Shown here: in pieces, positions 15,784 through 21,903 of the stretch
Position numbering within the stretch: the first letter of the stretch is position 1
Layout: every line of letters begins with the position of its first letter
Assembly: GCA_046538945.1 (NCBI GenBank)
Contig: JBKHHW010000044.1
Span: 1 to 21,903 of the forward strand
DNA: 21,903 nucleotides
Source of the DNA: JAEZKC01 sp046538945
Lineage (GTDB): Bacteria; Fibrobacterota; Chitinivibrionia; Chitinivibrionales; Chitinispirillaceae
Reading direction: 5' to 3'
Notes under the pieces: model-generated
What the model was told of the DNA's origin: nothing
Databases searched by the model: none
Seen by the model: the letters and a program-made list of their open reading frames with translations, nothing else
Made by a program: the position numbers and the translations under genes

Positions 15784-15855
15784 TCTTTCCTTTGTTAGCC
15801 GTTTCGGGGTTTATCCCCTTCAAGTGGCGTAATCGAGCAATTCAGAAGGAAAGAG
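15783..15855 (+). promoter_or_regulatory. Complement of the hsp20 ribosome binding site
   Basis: CTCTTTCCTT (15783-15792) is an exact 10-base complement of AAGGAAAGAG (15846-15855), which overlaps the Shine-Dalgarno region of the first hsp20 gene. If both were in the mRNA the site could be masked, as in heat-controlled RNA thermometers of other hsp20 genes. However, the sigma-54-like promoter would start transcription right after the left arm, so the two readings conflict. A small GGGG-N5-CCCC hairpin lies between the arms. Confidence 0.25.
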
Positions 15856-15864
15856 AGGTGCACT

Positions 15865-16284
15865 ATGGCTTGGTCGACGAATCCTTTCGCTGAACTGGAA
15901 AGAATGCGCAAGGAAATGGATCGCCTTTTCTCCCGTGTTCCCTATCTGGGAACCACTTCCTCGGCATACCCTGCCACCAATCTCTACGAAACCGGGGACG
16001 ATCTGACACTTGTCGCCGAACTGCCCGGGGTGAAAAAGGAGGATATCAGCATAAACCTCCACGAAACCAATCTCACCATTACCGGGAAGAGAACTCCCCG
16101 CCAGTACGGCAAGTCCGCTCTGCTCAGGCGCGAGCAGCCGGAGGGGGAGTTTGAAAAAACCATCAGACTGCCCTCGAAGATCAGAGGGGAGAAGGTCACC
16201 GCGAAATTCGAAAACGGTCTGCTCACGGTTCGTCTCCCCAAATCGGAAGAATCAAAGCCGCGGCAGATCAATGTGGAAATGTAG
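15865..16284 (+). CDS. Small heat-shock protein, Hsp20/alpha-crystallin family
   Basis: 139 residues. A short N-terminal arm with ELERMRKEMDRLFSRV leads to an alpha-crystallin domain (about 36-130) containing ETGDDLTLVAELPGVKKEDISI, a GEFEKTIRLP strand and KFENGLLTVRLPK. The C-terminal INV is the I-x-I/V anchor used in oligomer assembly. Such proteins hold unfolding proteins in the cytoplasm without ATP. The ATG at 15865 follows AAGGAAAGAGAGG. First gene of a pair, 52 bases before a second, different Hsp20. It lies between a secreted-protein gene and a glycosidase gene, with its own promoter. Confidence 0.95.
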   Translation: MAWSTNPFAELERMRKEMDRLFSRVPYLGTTSSAYPATNLYETGDDLTLVAELPGVKKEDISINLHETNLTITGKRTPRQYGKSALLRREQPEGEFEKTIRLPSKIRGEKVTAKFENGLLTVRLPKSEESKPRQINVEM

Positions 16285-16336
16285 AACCGAATGATCCGCA
16301 ATCTGAAAAATCTAGAATACAGCAGGAGGTTACACC

Positions 16337-16735
16337 ATGGCTGAAGCTTCCAGAAGAGAACAGAAATCTGTACAGAGCTCCTCGGCGGAGCAGCTCATTT
16401 CTCCGGAAAACGCCTTCTCTCCCGATGCAAACATCTACGACAACCGGGAGGCACTCGTTCTGTCGATGGATGTGCCAGGGGTGGGAAAAGGGGATGTGAA
16501 TATAGAAGTGGATGAGAACAAGGTGATGTCTATCAGGGCAAAGTCATCTTTCAAGGAGCCCAATGGAACAGCTCTTGTGCAGGAGTTCTCGTCCGGAGAT
16601 TTTTTCCGTTCCTTTAGTCTGAGCAATGAGTTCGACACCGATAAGATTTCAGGAAAACTGGAGAATGGTGTTTTAGAAGTGATAATCCCCCGAAGAGAAG
16701 ATGTGAAGCCCAGAAGAATAGAAATCAGCGCCTGA
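16337..16735 (+). CDS. Second small heat-shock protein, Hsp20 family
   Basis: 132 residues. An alpha-crystallin domain (about 32-125) has YDNREALVLSMDVPGVGKGDVNIEVDENKV and KLENGVLEVIIPRRED, and the C-terminal IEI is the I-x-I anchor. The N-terminal arm is Ser/Gln-rich and quite unlike that of the upstream Hsp20, so the two probably have different oligomer or client preferences and may co-assemble. AGGAGG seven bases upstream of the ATG is a strong ribosome binding site. It is co-oriented and close to the first hsp20, probably co-transcribed. A strong hairpin follows almost at once at 16745. Confidence 0.94.
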   Translation: MAEASRREQKSVQSSSAEQLISPENAFSPDANIYDNREALVLSMDVPGVGKGDVNIEVDENKVMSIRAKSSFKEPNGTALVQEFSSGDFFRSFSLSNEFDTDKISGKLENGVLEVIIPRREDVKPRRIEISA

Positions 16736-16744
16736 GCGGCGTGA

Positions 16745-16773
16745 GGAGGGCGTGTCACTCAGACATGCCCTCC
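16745..16773 (+). terminator. Strong 12-bp hairpin after the hsp20 pair
   Basis: GGAGGGCGTGTC (16745-16756) pairs with GACATGCCCTCC (16762-16773) around a 5-base loop, with one G-T wobble. It begins 9 bases after the hsp20 stop codon. There is no real T tract (GAATCTTCT follows), so it may stabilise the hsp20 mRNA 3' end or act as a weak terminator. Its presence argues against starting the GH31 gene at the GTG at 16741. Confidence 0.5.
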
Positions 16774-16814
16774 GAATCTTCTGGCCAAGCAGCCCGCCTC
16801 CCATTATCTTTAGT

Positions 16815-16856
16815 GAGTGCCCTGTTTTTTGAGCAGGTTTTTTCCGAAAGGCACTC
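16815..16856 (+). promoter_or_regulatory. Structured leader just before the GH31 start
   Basis: GAGTGCC (16815-16821) is the exact reverse complement of GGCACTC (16850-16856). The enclosed sequence holds a smaller CCTG-N9-CAGG hairpin (16821-16837) followed by TTTTTT. The inner part looks like a short intrinsic terminator, while the outer stem would cover GAAAGG, the only ribosome-binding-like site before the ATG at 16861. An attenuator or translational switch is possible. Confidence 0.4.
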
Positions 16857-16860
16857 CTTT

Positions 16861-19545
16861 ATGAGCACTTCCCATTTTCAAACTTCAGCTTCAAACGAGC
16901 TGCATATACCTTCTCATTTCAAAATTCCTTGCGAACCGGTGGCCCACCCCGGAGCTGTCGTACAAGCGAACAATGTCAGATTCACGGTGCTCTCTTCAAT
17001 GGTGATCCGGATGGAACACAGCGCCAGCGCCCTTTTTGAAGACAGGCCCTCTCAACTTTTCTGGTTCAGAAAACGGCCTCGCGTCGCTTTCAGTTTTCAT
17101 GTGTCGGGAAACAGAGCCGAAATCATCACTGATCAGCTTCACCTGGTCTGCACCGACACGGAAAGCCCGTTCAGAGCGGATACCTTGAAAGTAATGCTTC
17201 TGAAAGATGAAACCGTCTGGCATTACGGTGATCGGGATGAGCGCAATCTGGGCGGAACGGTTCGGACTCTGGATGGGGTGAATGGCTCTCTAAAGCTCTC
17301 TCCGGGGCTTATTTCCCGAAACGGCTGGGCGGTGGTGGATGATTCACACTCCCTGGTTTTCGATGAAAACTGCTGGCCTGTAGCTCGCGAAAATCCCCAA
17401 ATTGACCTCTACTTTTTCGGCTACGGAAAAGACTATAAAAGCTGCATCAAAGAATTCTGTACCCTGAGCGGCTCTATCCCTCTGCCGCCAAGATTTGTGT
17501 TCGGTAACTGGTGGAGCAGGTACTGGGCTTATACCCAGGAGGAGCTGCAGGAACTGGTGGAGGATTTCAAACGGCATGATATTCCCCTGTCGGTGTGTGT
17601 CGTGGACATGGACTGGCACATCGTGAACAACCCTCATCACAGCGGCTGGACCGGCTATACCTGGAACAAGGAGCTTTTTCCCGACCCGCGGGGATTCTTC
17701 GCCTTTCTTCACAAAAGGGGCATCAGGAGCAGTCTCAATCTGCACCCCAGGGACGGAGTACATCCTCACGAGGAAGCGTATGAGAAAATAGCCCGGCACA
17801 TGGGGATAGATCCTGAAAGCAGAAAACCTGTGGAGTTCGATATTGCCGATCCCGGATTCATGGACGGCTATTTCAGGTTTCTTCATCACCCTCTGGAAGA
17901 GTGCGGTGTTGACTTCTGGTGGATAGACTGGCAGCAGGGAACCCGAAGTGCTCTTCAGGGGCTGGACCCGCTTTTCGGGCTCAATCATCTGCACTTTCTC
18001 GATTCGGCCCGTGATGGAAAGAGGCCTTTTGTGTTTTCCCGCTACTGCGGACCGGGCGGTCATCGATACCCCATAGGTTTTTCCGGAGATACCCATGTAA
18101 CGTGGCAGTCGCTTGCCTTTCAGCCGTACTTCACCTCTACAGCGGCGAATGTGGGTTTCTGCTACTGGAGTCACGACATCGGGGGGCATTATCACGGCAC
18201 GGAAGACCCGGAGCTTTACATCAGGTGGGTGCAGTTCGGGGTGTTCAGTCCTGTGCTCCGCATTCATTCCGCAAACAGCGCGTTTCAGGACAGAAGACCA
18301 TTTGCTCAGGACCCTGCGACATCTGAAATTCTGCGCAGCTCGCTGAGGCTCCGCCATGCTCTTATCCCCTATATCTACTCCTGCTGCCGTCAGACCGAAA
18401 AAGAGTCTATTCCACTTGTGAGACCGATGTATATGGAGCATCCCGAAGATGAGGAAGCATACATCTGCGGGGGGCAGTACTACTTCGGTTCCTCTCTGAT
18501 AGCCGCACCATTCACAAGTCAGGTAGATCCGCATACCGCTCTTTCCTCCCGGTTTGTGTGGCTCCCGCTTGGTCACTGGTACGATTTCTTCACAGGTGAA
18601 TATATGGGAGGAGACCGTTTCTTTCATGCTTTCGGCGACCTGAAGAGTACTCCGGTTTACGCTCGCGCGGGAGCCATCGTCCCCTGTGCGGCGGATGACT
18701 GTTTGGAGGCGGATAAGAACCCCCGTTCTCTTGTGGTGAAGCTGTTTGCCGGAGCAGACGGGGAGTTCACCCTTTACGAAGATGATGGAATATCTTCGGA
18801 GTACAAAAGCGGAAAACACTGCGAAACCTTATTTGCGCAGAAGTGGAAAACCAACCGGCTGGAGTTCAGTATCGGACCCGCACAAGGAGACATTTCCCTG
18901 ATTTCCTCCAGTCGCAACTGGACAGTTGAAATATTCGGTGTTGGGGAAAGGTGCAGTGTTTCGGGCAGTATCGGAGGAGTGTCGAAAAAAATAGAGAGCA
19001 GATATGATATGATTAGGGAATGTATGACCGTTGTCATGGAGAATGTTCCGGTGGAACGGAAAGTGTCTCTGGTAATCCGGACAAATGACCTGACACTTCT
19101 TTCCAGAAGGGACCGCACAGCCGGGAAGTTGAGAAACTGGCTTTTCAATTTCAGAGCGCCGACAGACAATAAGAACAAGCTGGATACAATGATAGATTCT
19201 CTTCGGAACGATCCTGATCTGCTCAGGGAAGCCGCCTTTTACCTCTCCCGTTCTCAGGGGCAGGTTTTTTACGAAACTGTACTCAGGGCCGGTTTCGAAC
19301 AGGTGGACCGCCGAAATGAGAAATCGTTTCTCTTCTGGAACGAGAGCGGGTCCTCTCTGGCCAGGTATTCTTTTGTGAGCGGTAAAAAGAGTGTTGATGA
19401 AAAGGGTGTTGTTCCCAGGCGCAGAATGGTTTTCTTAGACAAAGAGGAAAACAATCACCTCAGGCCCAAAGAGTCCTGGGTGGCAGGATTCACCTTCGAG
19501 GGACTTTTCAGGAAAACGTTCCGGAGCGAAAAGGTTCAGTTCTGA
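16861..19545 (+). CDS. Glycoside hydrolase family 31 enzyme (alpha-glucosidase-like)
   Basis: About 894 residues. An N-terminal beta-sandwich (about 15-205) precedes the (beta/alpha)8 barrel (about 210-540). The barrel has FGNWWSRYW, DMDWHI, the nucleophile Asp356 in WWIDWQQG and the acid/base Asp410 in FSGDTHVTWQ. Two C-terminal beta domains follow (to about 740; ARAGAIVP and LYEDDG are typical). Family members release alpha-linked sugars with retention. There is no signal peptide, so it probably acts in the cytoplasm on imported or stored oligosaccharides. The last ~150 residues are not a known GH31 part. I chose ATG 16861 because the frame's earlier GTG (16741) overlaps a strong hairpin and adds 40 residues unlike the family. 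Exact specificity is not readable. Confidence 0.92.
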   Translation: MSTSHFQTSASNELHIPSHFKIPCEPVAHPGAVVQANNVRFTVLSSMVIRMEHSASALFEDRPSQLFWFRKRPRVAFSFHVSGNRAEIITDQLHLVCTDTESPFRADTLKVMLLKDETVWHYGDRDERNLGGTVRTLDGVNGSLKLSPGLISRNGWAVVDDSHSLVFDENCWPVARENPQIDLYFFGYGKDYKSCIKEFCTLSGSIPLPPRFVFGNWWSRYWAYTQEELQELVEDFKRHDIPLSVCVVDMDWHIVNNPHHSGWTGYTWNKELFPDPRGFFAFLHKRGIRSSLNLHPRDGVHPHEEAYEKIARHMGIDPESRKPVEFDIADPGFMDGYFRFLHHPLEECGVDFWWIDWQQGTRSALQGLDPLFGLNHLHFLDSARDGKRPFVFSRYCGPGGHRYPIGFSGDTHVTWQSLAFQPYFTSTAANVGFCYWSHDIGGHYHGTEDPELYIRWVQFGVFSPVLRIHSANSAFQDRRPFAQDPATSEILRSSLRLRHALIPYIYSCCRQTEKESIPLVRPMYMEHPEDEEAYICGGQYYFGSSLIAAPFTSQVDPHTALSSRFVWLPLGHWYDFFTGEYMGGDRFFHAFGDLKSTPVYARAGAIVPCAADDCLEADKNPRSLVVKLFAGADGEFTLYEDDGISSEYKSGKHCETLFAQKWKTNRLEFSIGPAQGDISLISSSRNWTVEIFGVGERCSVSGSIGGVSKKIESRYDMIRECMTVVMENVPVERKVSLVIRTNDLTLLSRRDRTAGKLRNWLFNFRAPTDNKNKLDTMIDSLRNDPDLLREAAFYLSRSQGQVFYETVLRAGFEQVDRRNEKSFLFWNESGSSLARYSFVSGKKSVDEKGVVPRRRMVFLDKEENNHLRPKESWVAGFTFEGLFRKTFRSEKVQF

Positions 19546-19554
19546 TGACGTGAA

Positions 19555-19578
19555 GGGCAGGCAAAACCGGACCTGCCC
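19555..19578. terminator. Hairpin between convergent GH31 and ferredoxin genes
   Basis: GGGCAGG (19555-19561) pairs with CCTGCCC (19572-19578) across a 10-base loop. It lies in the 46-base gap between the two converging stop codons and could serve both directions. No long T tract is present on either side. Confidence 0.45.
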
Positions 19579-19591
19579 CGGTTCGCCTTCT

Positions 19592-19780
19592 TCAGCTGAT
19601 GTTTATGGCATTCACCGGGCAGCTCTCCGCTGCCTCCTGAGCTGCCGCCTCCGCATCGGAGGGGACATCCTCAGTAATGGTATGAGCCAAACCGTCATCA
19701 CCCATTTTGAAAACATCGGGACAGACGCTGGGACACAGTTCGCAGCCGATACAGGCCTCCAGATCAACACTAGCCTTCAT
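19592..19780 (-). CDS. 4Fe-4S ferredoxin
   Basis: A 62-residue ferredoxin resembling the single-cluster Thermotoga/clostridial type. ACIGCELCPSVCP supplies Cys10, Cys13 and Cys16, and Cys54 in SCPVNAI is the fourth ligand. Cys20 corresponds to a residue that forms a disulfide in Thermotoga ferredoxin, but its usual partner is missing here, so no such bridge is expected. It carries single electrons at low potential between cytoplasmic enzymes. AGAAGGAGATGA precedes the ATG. It follows fxsA on the same strand after 76 bases. Such carriers could feed Fe-S or radical enzymes, including the U32 protein in this window, but nothing here shows that link. Confidence 0.94.
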   Translation of the reverse strand: MKASVDLEACIGCELCPSVCPDVFKMGDDGLAHTITEDVPSDAEAAAQEAAESCPVNAINIS

Positions 19781-19856
19781 AGGTCATCTCCTTCTGGAAA
19801 AGGGTTGTTCGTTCTGATGGAAAGTAGCAATCAGCGTACCATCCATGGCTCTATAT

Positions 19857-20249
19857 TCAGCGGAAATGTATCTCGGTGTAACCCCGGTCTATCCAGTCAC
19901 TGAACTTTTTTTTAAGAAGTTTTTTGAAGAATTTTCTTGTCGGCCTGATCAGGAGCAGAAAGCCGCAAGTATCGGTTATCAGGCCTGGTGTAATGAGTAC
20001 CATGCCGGCTATCAAAATGAGCAGCCCGTCGAAAAGCTCCTCGGTAGGCATGATTCCCCGTGAAAGATTCATTCTGATTCTGGACAGAGTGACCAGTCCC
20101 TCGCGCTTGGCCAGCGCAGCTCCCAGAATCGCCGTGGCAACTACAATCAGAACCGTATTTAACGCCCCGATGAGTCTTCCGATTTCGATAAGCAGGAAGA
20201 GTTCGATGAGGGGAAATACGGTGAAAAGGACAATAAGACGAAGAAGCAT
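19857..20249 (-). CDS. fxsA: FxsA family membrane protein
   Basis: About 130 residues. Two hydrophobic hairpins, MLLRLIVLFTVFPLIELFLLIEIG / TVLIVVATAILGAALAKREG and FDGLLILIAGMVLITPGLITDTCGFLLLI, match FxsA. FxsA is an inner-membrane protein whose overproduction relieves phage T7 exclusion by the F plasmid in E. coli; its normal role is unclear. The conserved ELFLLIEIG, GA.LAKREG and L.PG..TD..G segments are all present, followed by a basic C-terminal tail. I placed the start at the ATG ending at 20249, with AAAGGA upstream. The longer frame adds only 12 polar residues ahead of the first helix. Confidence 0.88.
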   Translation of the reverse strand: MLLRLIVLFTVFPLIELFLLIEIGRLIGALNTVLIVVATAILGAALAKREGLVTLSRIRMNLSRGIMPTEELFDGLLILIAGMVLITPGLITDTCGFLLLIRPTRKFFKKLLKKKFSDWIDRGYTEIHFR

Positions 20250-20366
20250 GTTTTCTAATCCTTTGCTCGTTTTTTGTTGCACCATTTTTGCACTGATACT
20301 CTATAGCGGTGTTTCGCTTCACCCAACATAGCGCTTCTGTTTCAATATATAACCGGCAACTCGGCA

Positions 20367-20597
20367 GTGACAGGGGTTGATGTGCTCAAAAAGGAGAACC
20401 TTTCTCTTGCTGGTGAATTTCTGAACTGTCCGACGGCTCCTTTGGGGGAGGAAAGGGTCAGGCAGTTCATAATCAAGTTCTGTTTCGCAAATAGTCTGCC
20501 GTATACTGTGGATCGTATGAGCAATGTGGTGGTGCAGGTCGGATCAGTATTGATGGAACCGATCCTGAGAATCAGCACCAGGGCAGGTATTGGGGGA
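20367..20597 (+). pseudogene. Probable remnant of an M20/M42-type metallopeptidase N-terminus
   Basis: This in-frame upstream extension of the DUF547 gene reads AGEFLNCPTAPLGEERVRQFI...LPYTVDRMSNVVVQVG. It resembles the opening of M20/M42-family zinc peptidases (L..pTAP..E..V...I......v..D..GNviv). The sequence stops at about residue 77, before any metal ligand, and runs straight into the signal peptide of the next protein. It looks like the stump of a gene lost by deletion. The resemblance is from memory and short, and chance coding is possible. Confidence 0.38.
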
Positions 20598-21416
20598 ATG
20601 AAAAAAACAGGGTTAAGTGTTAGGGCTATAAGGAAAATCGTCTGCTGTGGTTTATTTGTCCTGTCCTTGCCGGCAATACTACTCGCGTCTGATCCCGATT
20701 ATGATTCCTACAGAATAGTCCTGAACTCTTATGTCAATTCCAGGGGGCTTGTGGACTACTATATGCTTCACCTTGACAGAGGTCCTCTCGACAGGTTTGT
20801 TCATTCCCTGGAAGATGTGAAGAAAACAGATTATGAGAGGTGGGATAAACGGAAAAGAGTGGCGTTTCTGATCAATGCCTACAATGCCTGCGTGCTTCAG
20901 GTCATCACTGATAATTATCCGGTTCGGCCCGGTGTGTTGTTTTCTTTTCTCTATCCGGTGAACAGTATAAAGCAGATTCCGGACGTGTTCGGGAGAAAAC
21001 AATTCTTGGTGATGGGTGAGAAGAGATCGCTCGATCAGATTGAAAGGATGCTGGAAATGGAATCCGGGGAGCCTAGAATCTATTTCGCTCTGGTGAAAGC
21101 AAGCCTGGGATCTCCCCCGCTTCGGCAGGAGATCTATTCGGAAATGAGGCTTGAGTATCAGCTTGAAGATCAGATTAGAAATTTCACCTACAGCCATTCA
21201 CACTACAGAATGGACCCCGCGGACAAGATCGTGTATGTGTCCGCGATTCTGGATAAAGTTTCATCGAAGTTGAAAGCCTATGGTGGGAGCAGAGAGCAAA
21301 GAGTGCTGCTGTTTCTGTCGCCCTATCTTTCAGACTTCGATCGTGATCTGTTTCTCAATGAGGGGTACCGGATACGCTTTTTCAGGCATGACTGGAGACT
21401 GAACTGCTGGAGTTGA
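20598..21416 (+). CDS. Exported DUF547 domain protein
   Basis: About 272 residues. I start at ATG 20598, which has a G-rich ribosome binding site and opens into a signal peptide (KKTGLSVRAIRKIVCCGLFVLSLPAILLAS). The body matches DUF547: AFLINAYNACVLQVITDNYP, a NSIKQIPDVFGRKQFLVMGEKRSLDQIERML segment and EPRIYFALVKASLGSPPLR. In most DUF547 proteins, as I remember them, the last block reads ALN.GA.SCP.L. Here the Asn and Cys are replaced (ALVKASLGSPPL), so any activity resting on that cysteine would be lost. Function of the family is unknown; some authors note a papain/transglutaminase-like core. It stands alone, facing away from fxsA. Confidence 0.87.
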   Translation: MKKTGLSVRAIRKIVCCGLFVLSLPAILLASDPDYDSYRIVLNSYVNSRGLVDYYMLHLDRGPLDRFVHSLEDVKKTDYERWDKRKRVAFLINAYNACVLQVITDNYPVRPGVLFSFLYPVNSIKQIPDVFGRKQFLVMGEKRSLDQIERMLEMESGEPRIYFALVKASLGSPPLRQEIYSEMRLEYQLEDQIRNFTYSHSHYRMDPADKIVYVSAILDKVSSKLKAYGGSREQRVLLFLSPYLSDFDRDLFLNEGYRIRFFRHDWRLNCWS

Positions 21417-21426
21417 AATATTAATG

Positions 21427-21455
21427 CAGGATCTTGAGACCAGGCTAAGATCCTG
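21427..21455 (+). terminator. Hairpin after the DUF547 gene
   Basis: CAGGATCTT (21427-21435) and AAGATCCTG (21447-21455) form a perfect 9-bp stem with an 11-base loop, beginning 10 bases after the stop codon. No T tract follows, so it is a weak intrinsic terminator at best, or an mRNA 3' stabiliser. Confidence 0.5.
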
Positions 21456-21866
21456 TCAAATCAGGGCAGTGTACTCAAAATTCAGGCTTACAAACCGATT
21501 ATGGTTGCTAAGGTTGGTGTTAAAGTATGAAAACCCGCCAAAACTATTCGTTAGGACGAAATGGTCCGGGTGTTAACCCCACTACGATACTTGTGAAGTG
21601 TACCTTGTAACTTGCAAACCCTCTTTGATTACATTGCAAAGTACATATGATTTTCGTTAAACAGGTGGACTTTGCAACTGAACTAGTATGGGTTTACAGC
21701 AAAATATATGCAGGTTCACCACATCTGGACTGGAATTAACATCGTGTGCACAGTATCTTCGCACATGAAATCATGAAATTGTCACATGATCCGGCCCGGT
21801 TTTCCTGGTGATCAGCCCCGTAAGGAACTTGCCTCATCCATCAACTAAGCCCTCCCGCTTCCGCTC
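21456..21866. other. Stretch with no recognisable feature
   Basis: No open frame of useful length, tRNA-like fold, or clear promoter was found in these ~410 bases. The sequence is more A/T-rich than the coding regions and has scattered short A/T runs. It may belong to the control region of a gene beyond the window. Confidence 0.5.
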
Positions 21867-21897
21867 ACCCTGAGCGTAGTCCTCGTAGTCGAAGGGT
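21867..21897. repeat. Short dispersed-type repeat with inverted ends
   Basis: ACCCT (21867-21871) and AGGGT (21893-21897) bracket two direct copies of CGTAGTC (21875-21881, 21884-21890). The general form ACCCTGAGCGTAGTC...GAAGGGT resembles short intergenic palindromic repeats I recall from many environmental bacterial genomes. Only one copy is in this window, so its repeat nature cannot be shown here. Confidence 0.4.
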
Positions 21898-21903
21898 AAC
21901 CCT

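Noticed and set aside
15793..15865. CIRCE or ROSE-type element before hsp20
   Set aside because: No TTAGCACTC-N9-GAGTGCTAA repeat is present, and the U-rich ROSE motif against the ribosome binding site is not seen.
17344..18819. A 491-codon minus-strand frame opposite the GH31 gene
   Set aside because: It is a shadow of a complete GH31 enzyme with all catalytic residues; the translated sequence is rich in His, Arg and Pro without domain structure.
1..21903. CRISPR array, insertion sequence or prophage genes
   Set aside because: No evenly spaced direct repeats, transposase, integrase or phage structural protein could be recognised; FxsA alone is a chromosomal membrane protein family.

Overview
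The window looks like chromosome from an anaerobic or facultatively anaerobic, Gram-negative-type bacterium. The combination of sigma-54 regulation, a PEGA-type Ser/Thr kinase, a secreted LamG/cohesin/dockerin protein with a C-terminal sorting-like domain, and a clostridial/Thermotoga-type ferredoxin would fit the Fibrobacterota/Chitinivibrionia neighbourhood or a related candidate phylum. That placement is inference; no rRNA or marker gene is present. No CRISPR array, tRNA, rRNA or insertion sequence was seen.

Region 1 (1-1900): a stand-alone PLP aminotransferase (296-1567), flanked by two stretches without a supportable gene. Region 2 (1900-7440) is the most interesting part. It is a compact, translationally coupled cluster: a U32-family Fe-S protein, an acyl carrier protein, a KAS II-type condensing enzyme and a chalcone-synthase-like type III polyketide synthase with an intact Cys-His-Asn triad. 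These are followed by a UbiE/COQ5-like methyltransferase on the opposite strand and a second methyltransferase of the kind that accompanies type III PKS genes. A sigma-54 type promoter (TGGC-N7-TTGC) lies just ahead of the first gene. Read together, the genes suggest a dedicated acyl chain passed from ACP to a type III PKS to give an alkylresorcinol or alkylpyrone. Methylation and perhaps O2-independent ring hydroxylation by the U32 protein would follow, i.e. a possible anaerobic route to an alkylquinone-like lipid.

Region 3 (7440-15742): a structured intergenic element and a sigma-70-like promoter precede an apparent operon. It encodes a membrane Ser/Thr kinase with a PEGA domain, an FHA-GAF-AAA+-Fis sigma-54 activator, a membrane protein with a TPR-like part, and an exported beta-rich protein. 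The next gene has its own excellent sigma-54 promoter and encodes a 910-residue secreted protein with two LamG domains, a cohesin-like domain, a dockerin, a second cohesin-like domain and a C-terminal sorting-like domain. It ends at a textbook rho-independent terminator. The kinase, phospho-binding activator and target promoter look like one signalling circuit.

Region 4 (15743-19580): two different small heat-shock proteins behind another sigma-54-like promoter, then a cytoplasmic GH31 glycosidase preceded by strong hairpins. Region 5 (19581-21903): on the minus strand, FxsA followed by a 4Fe-4S ferredoxin; on the plus strand, an exported DUF547 protein whose reading frame opens upstream into what looks like a remnant of an M20/M42-type peptidase. 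The last ~490 bases carry only a hairpin and, at the edge, a short repeat-like element.
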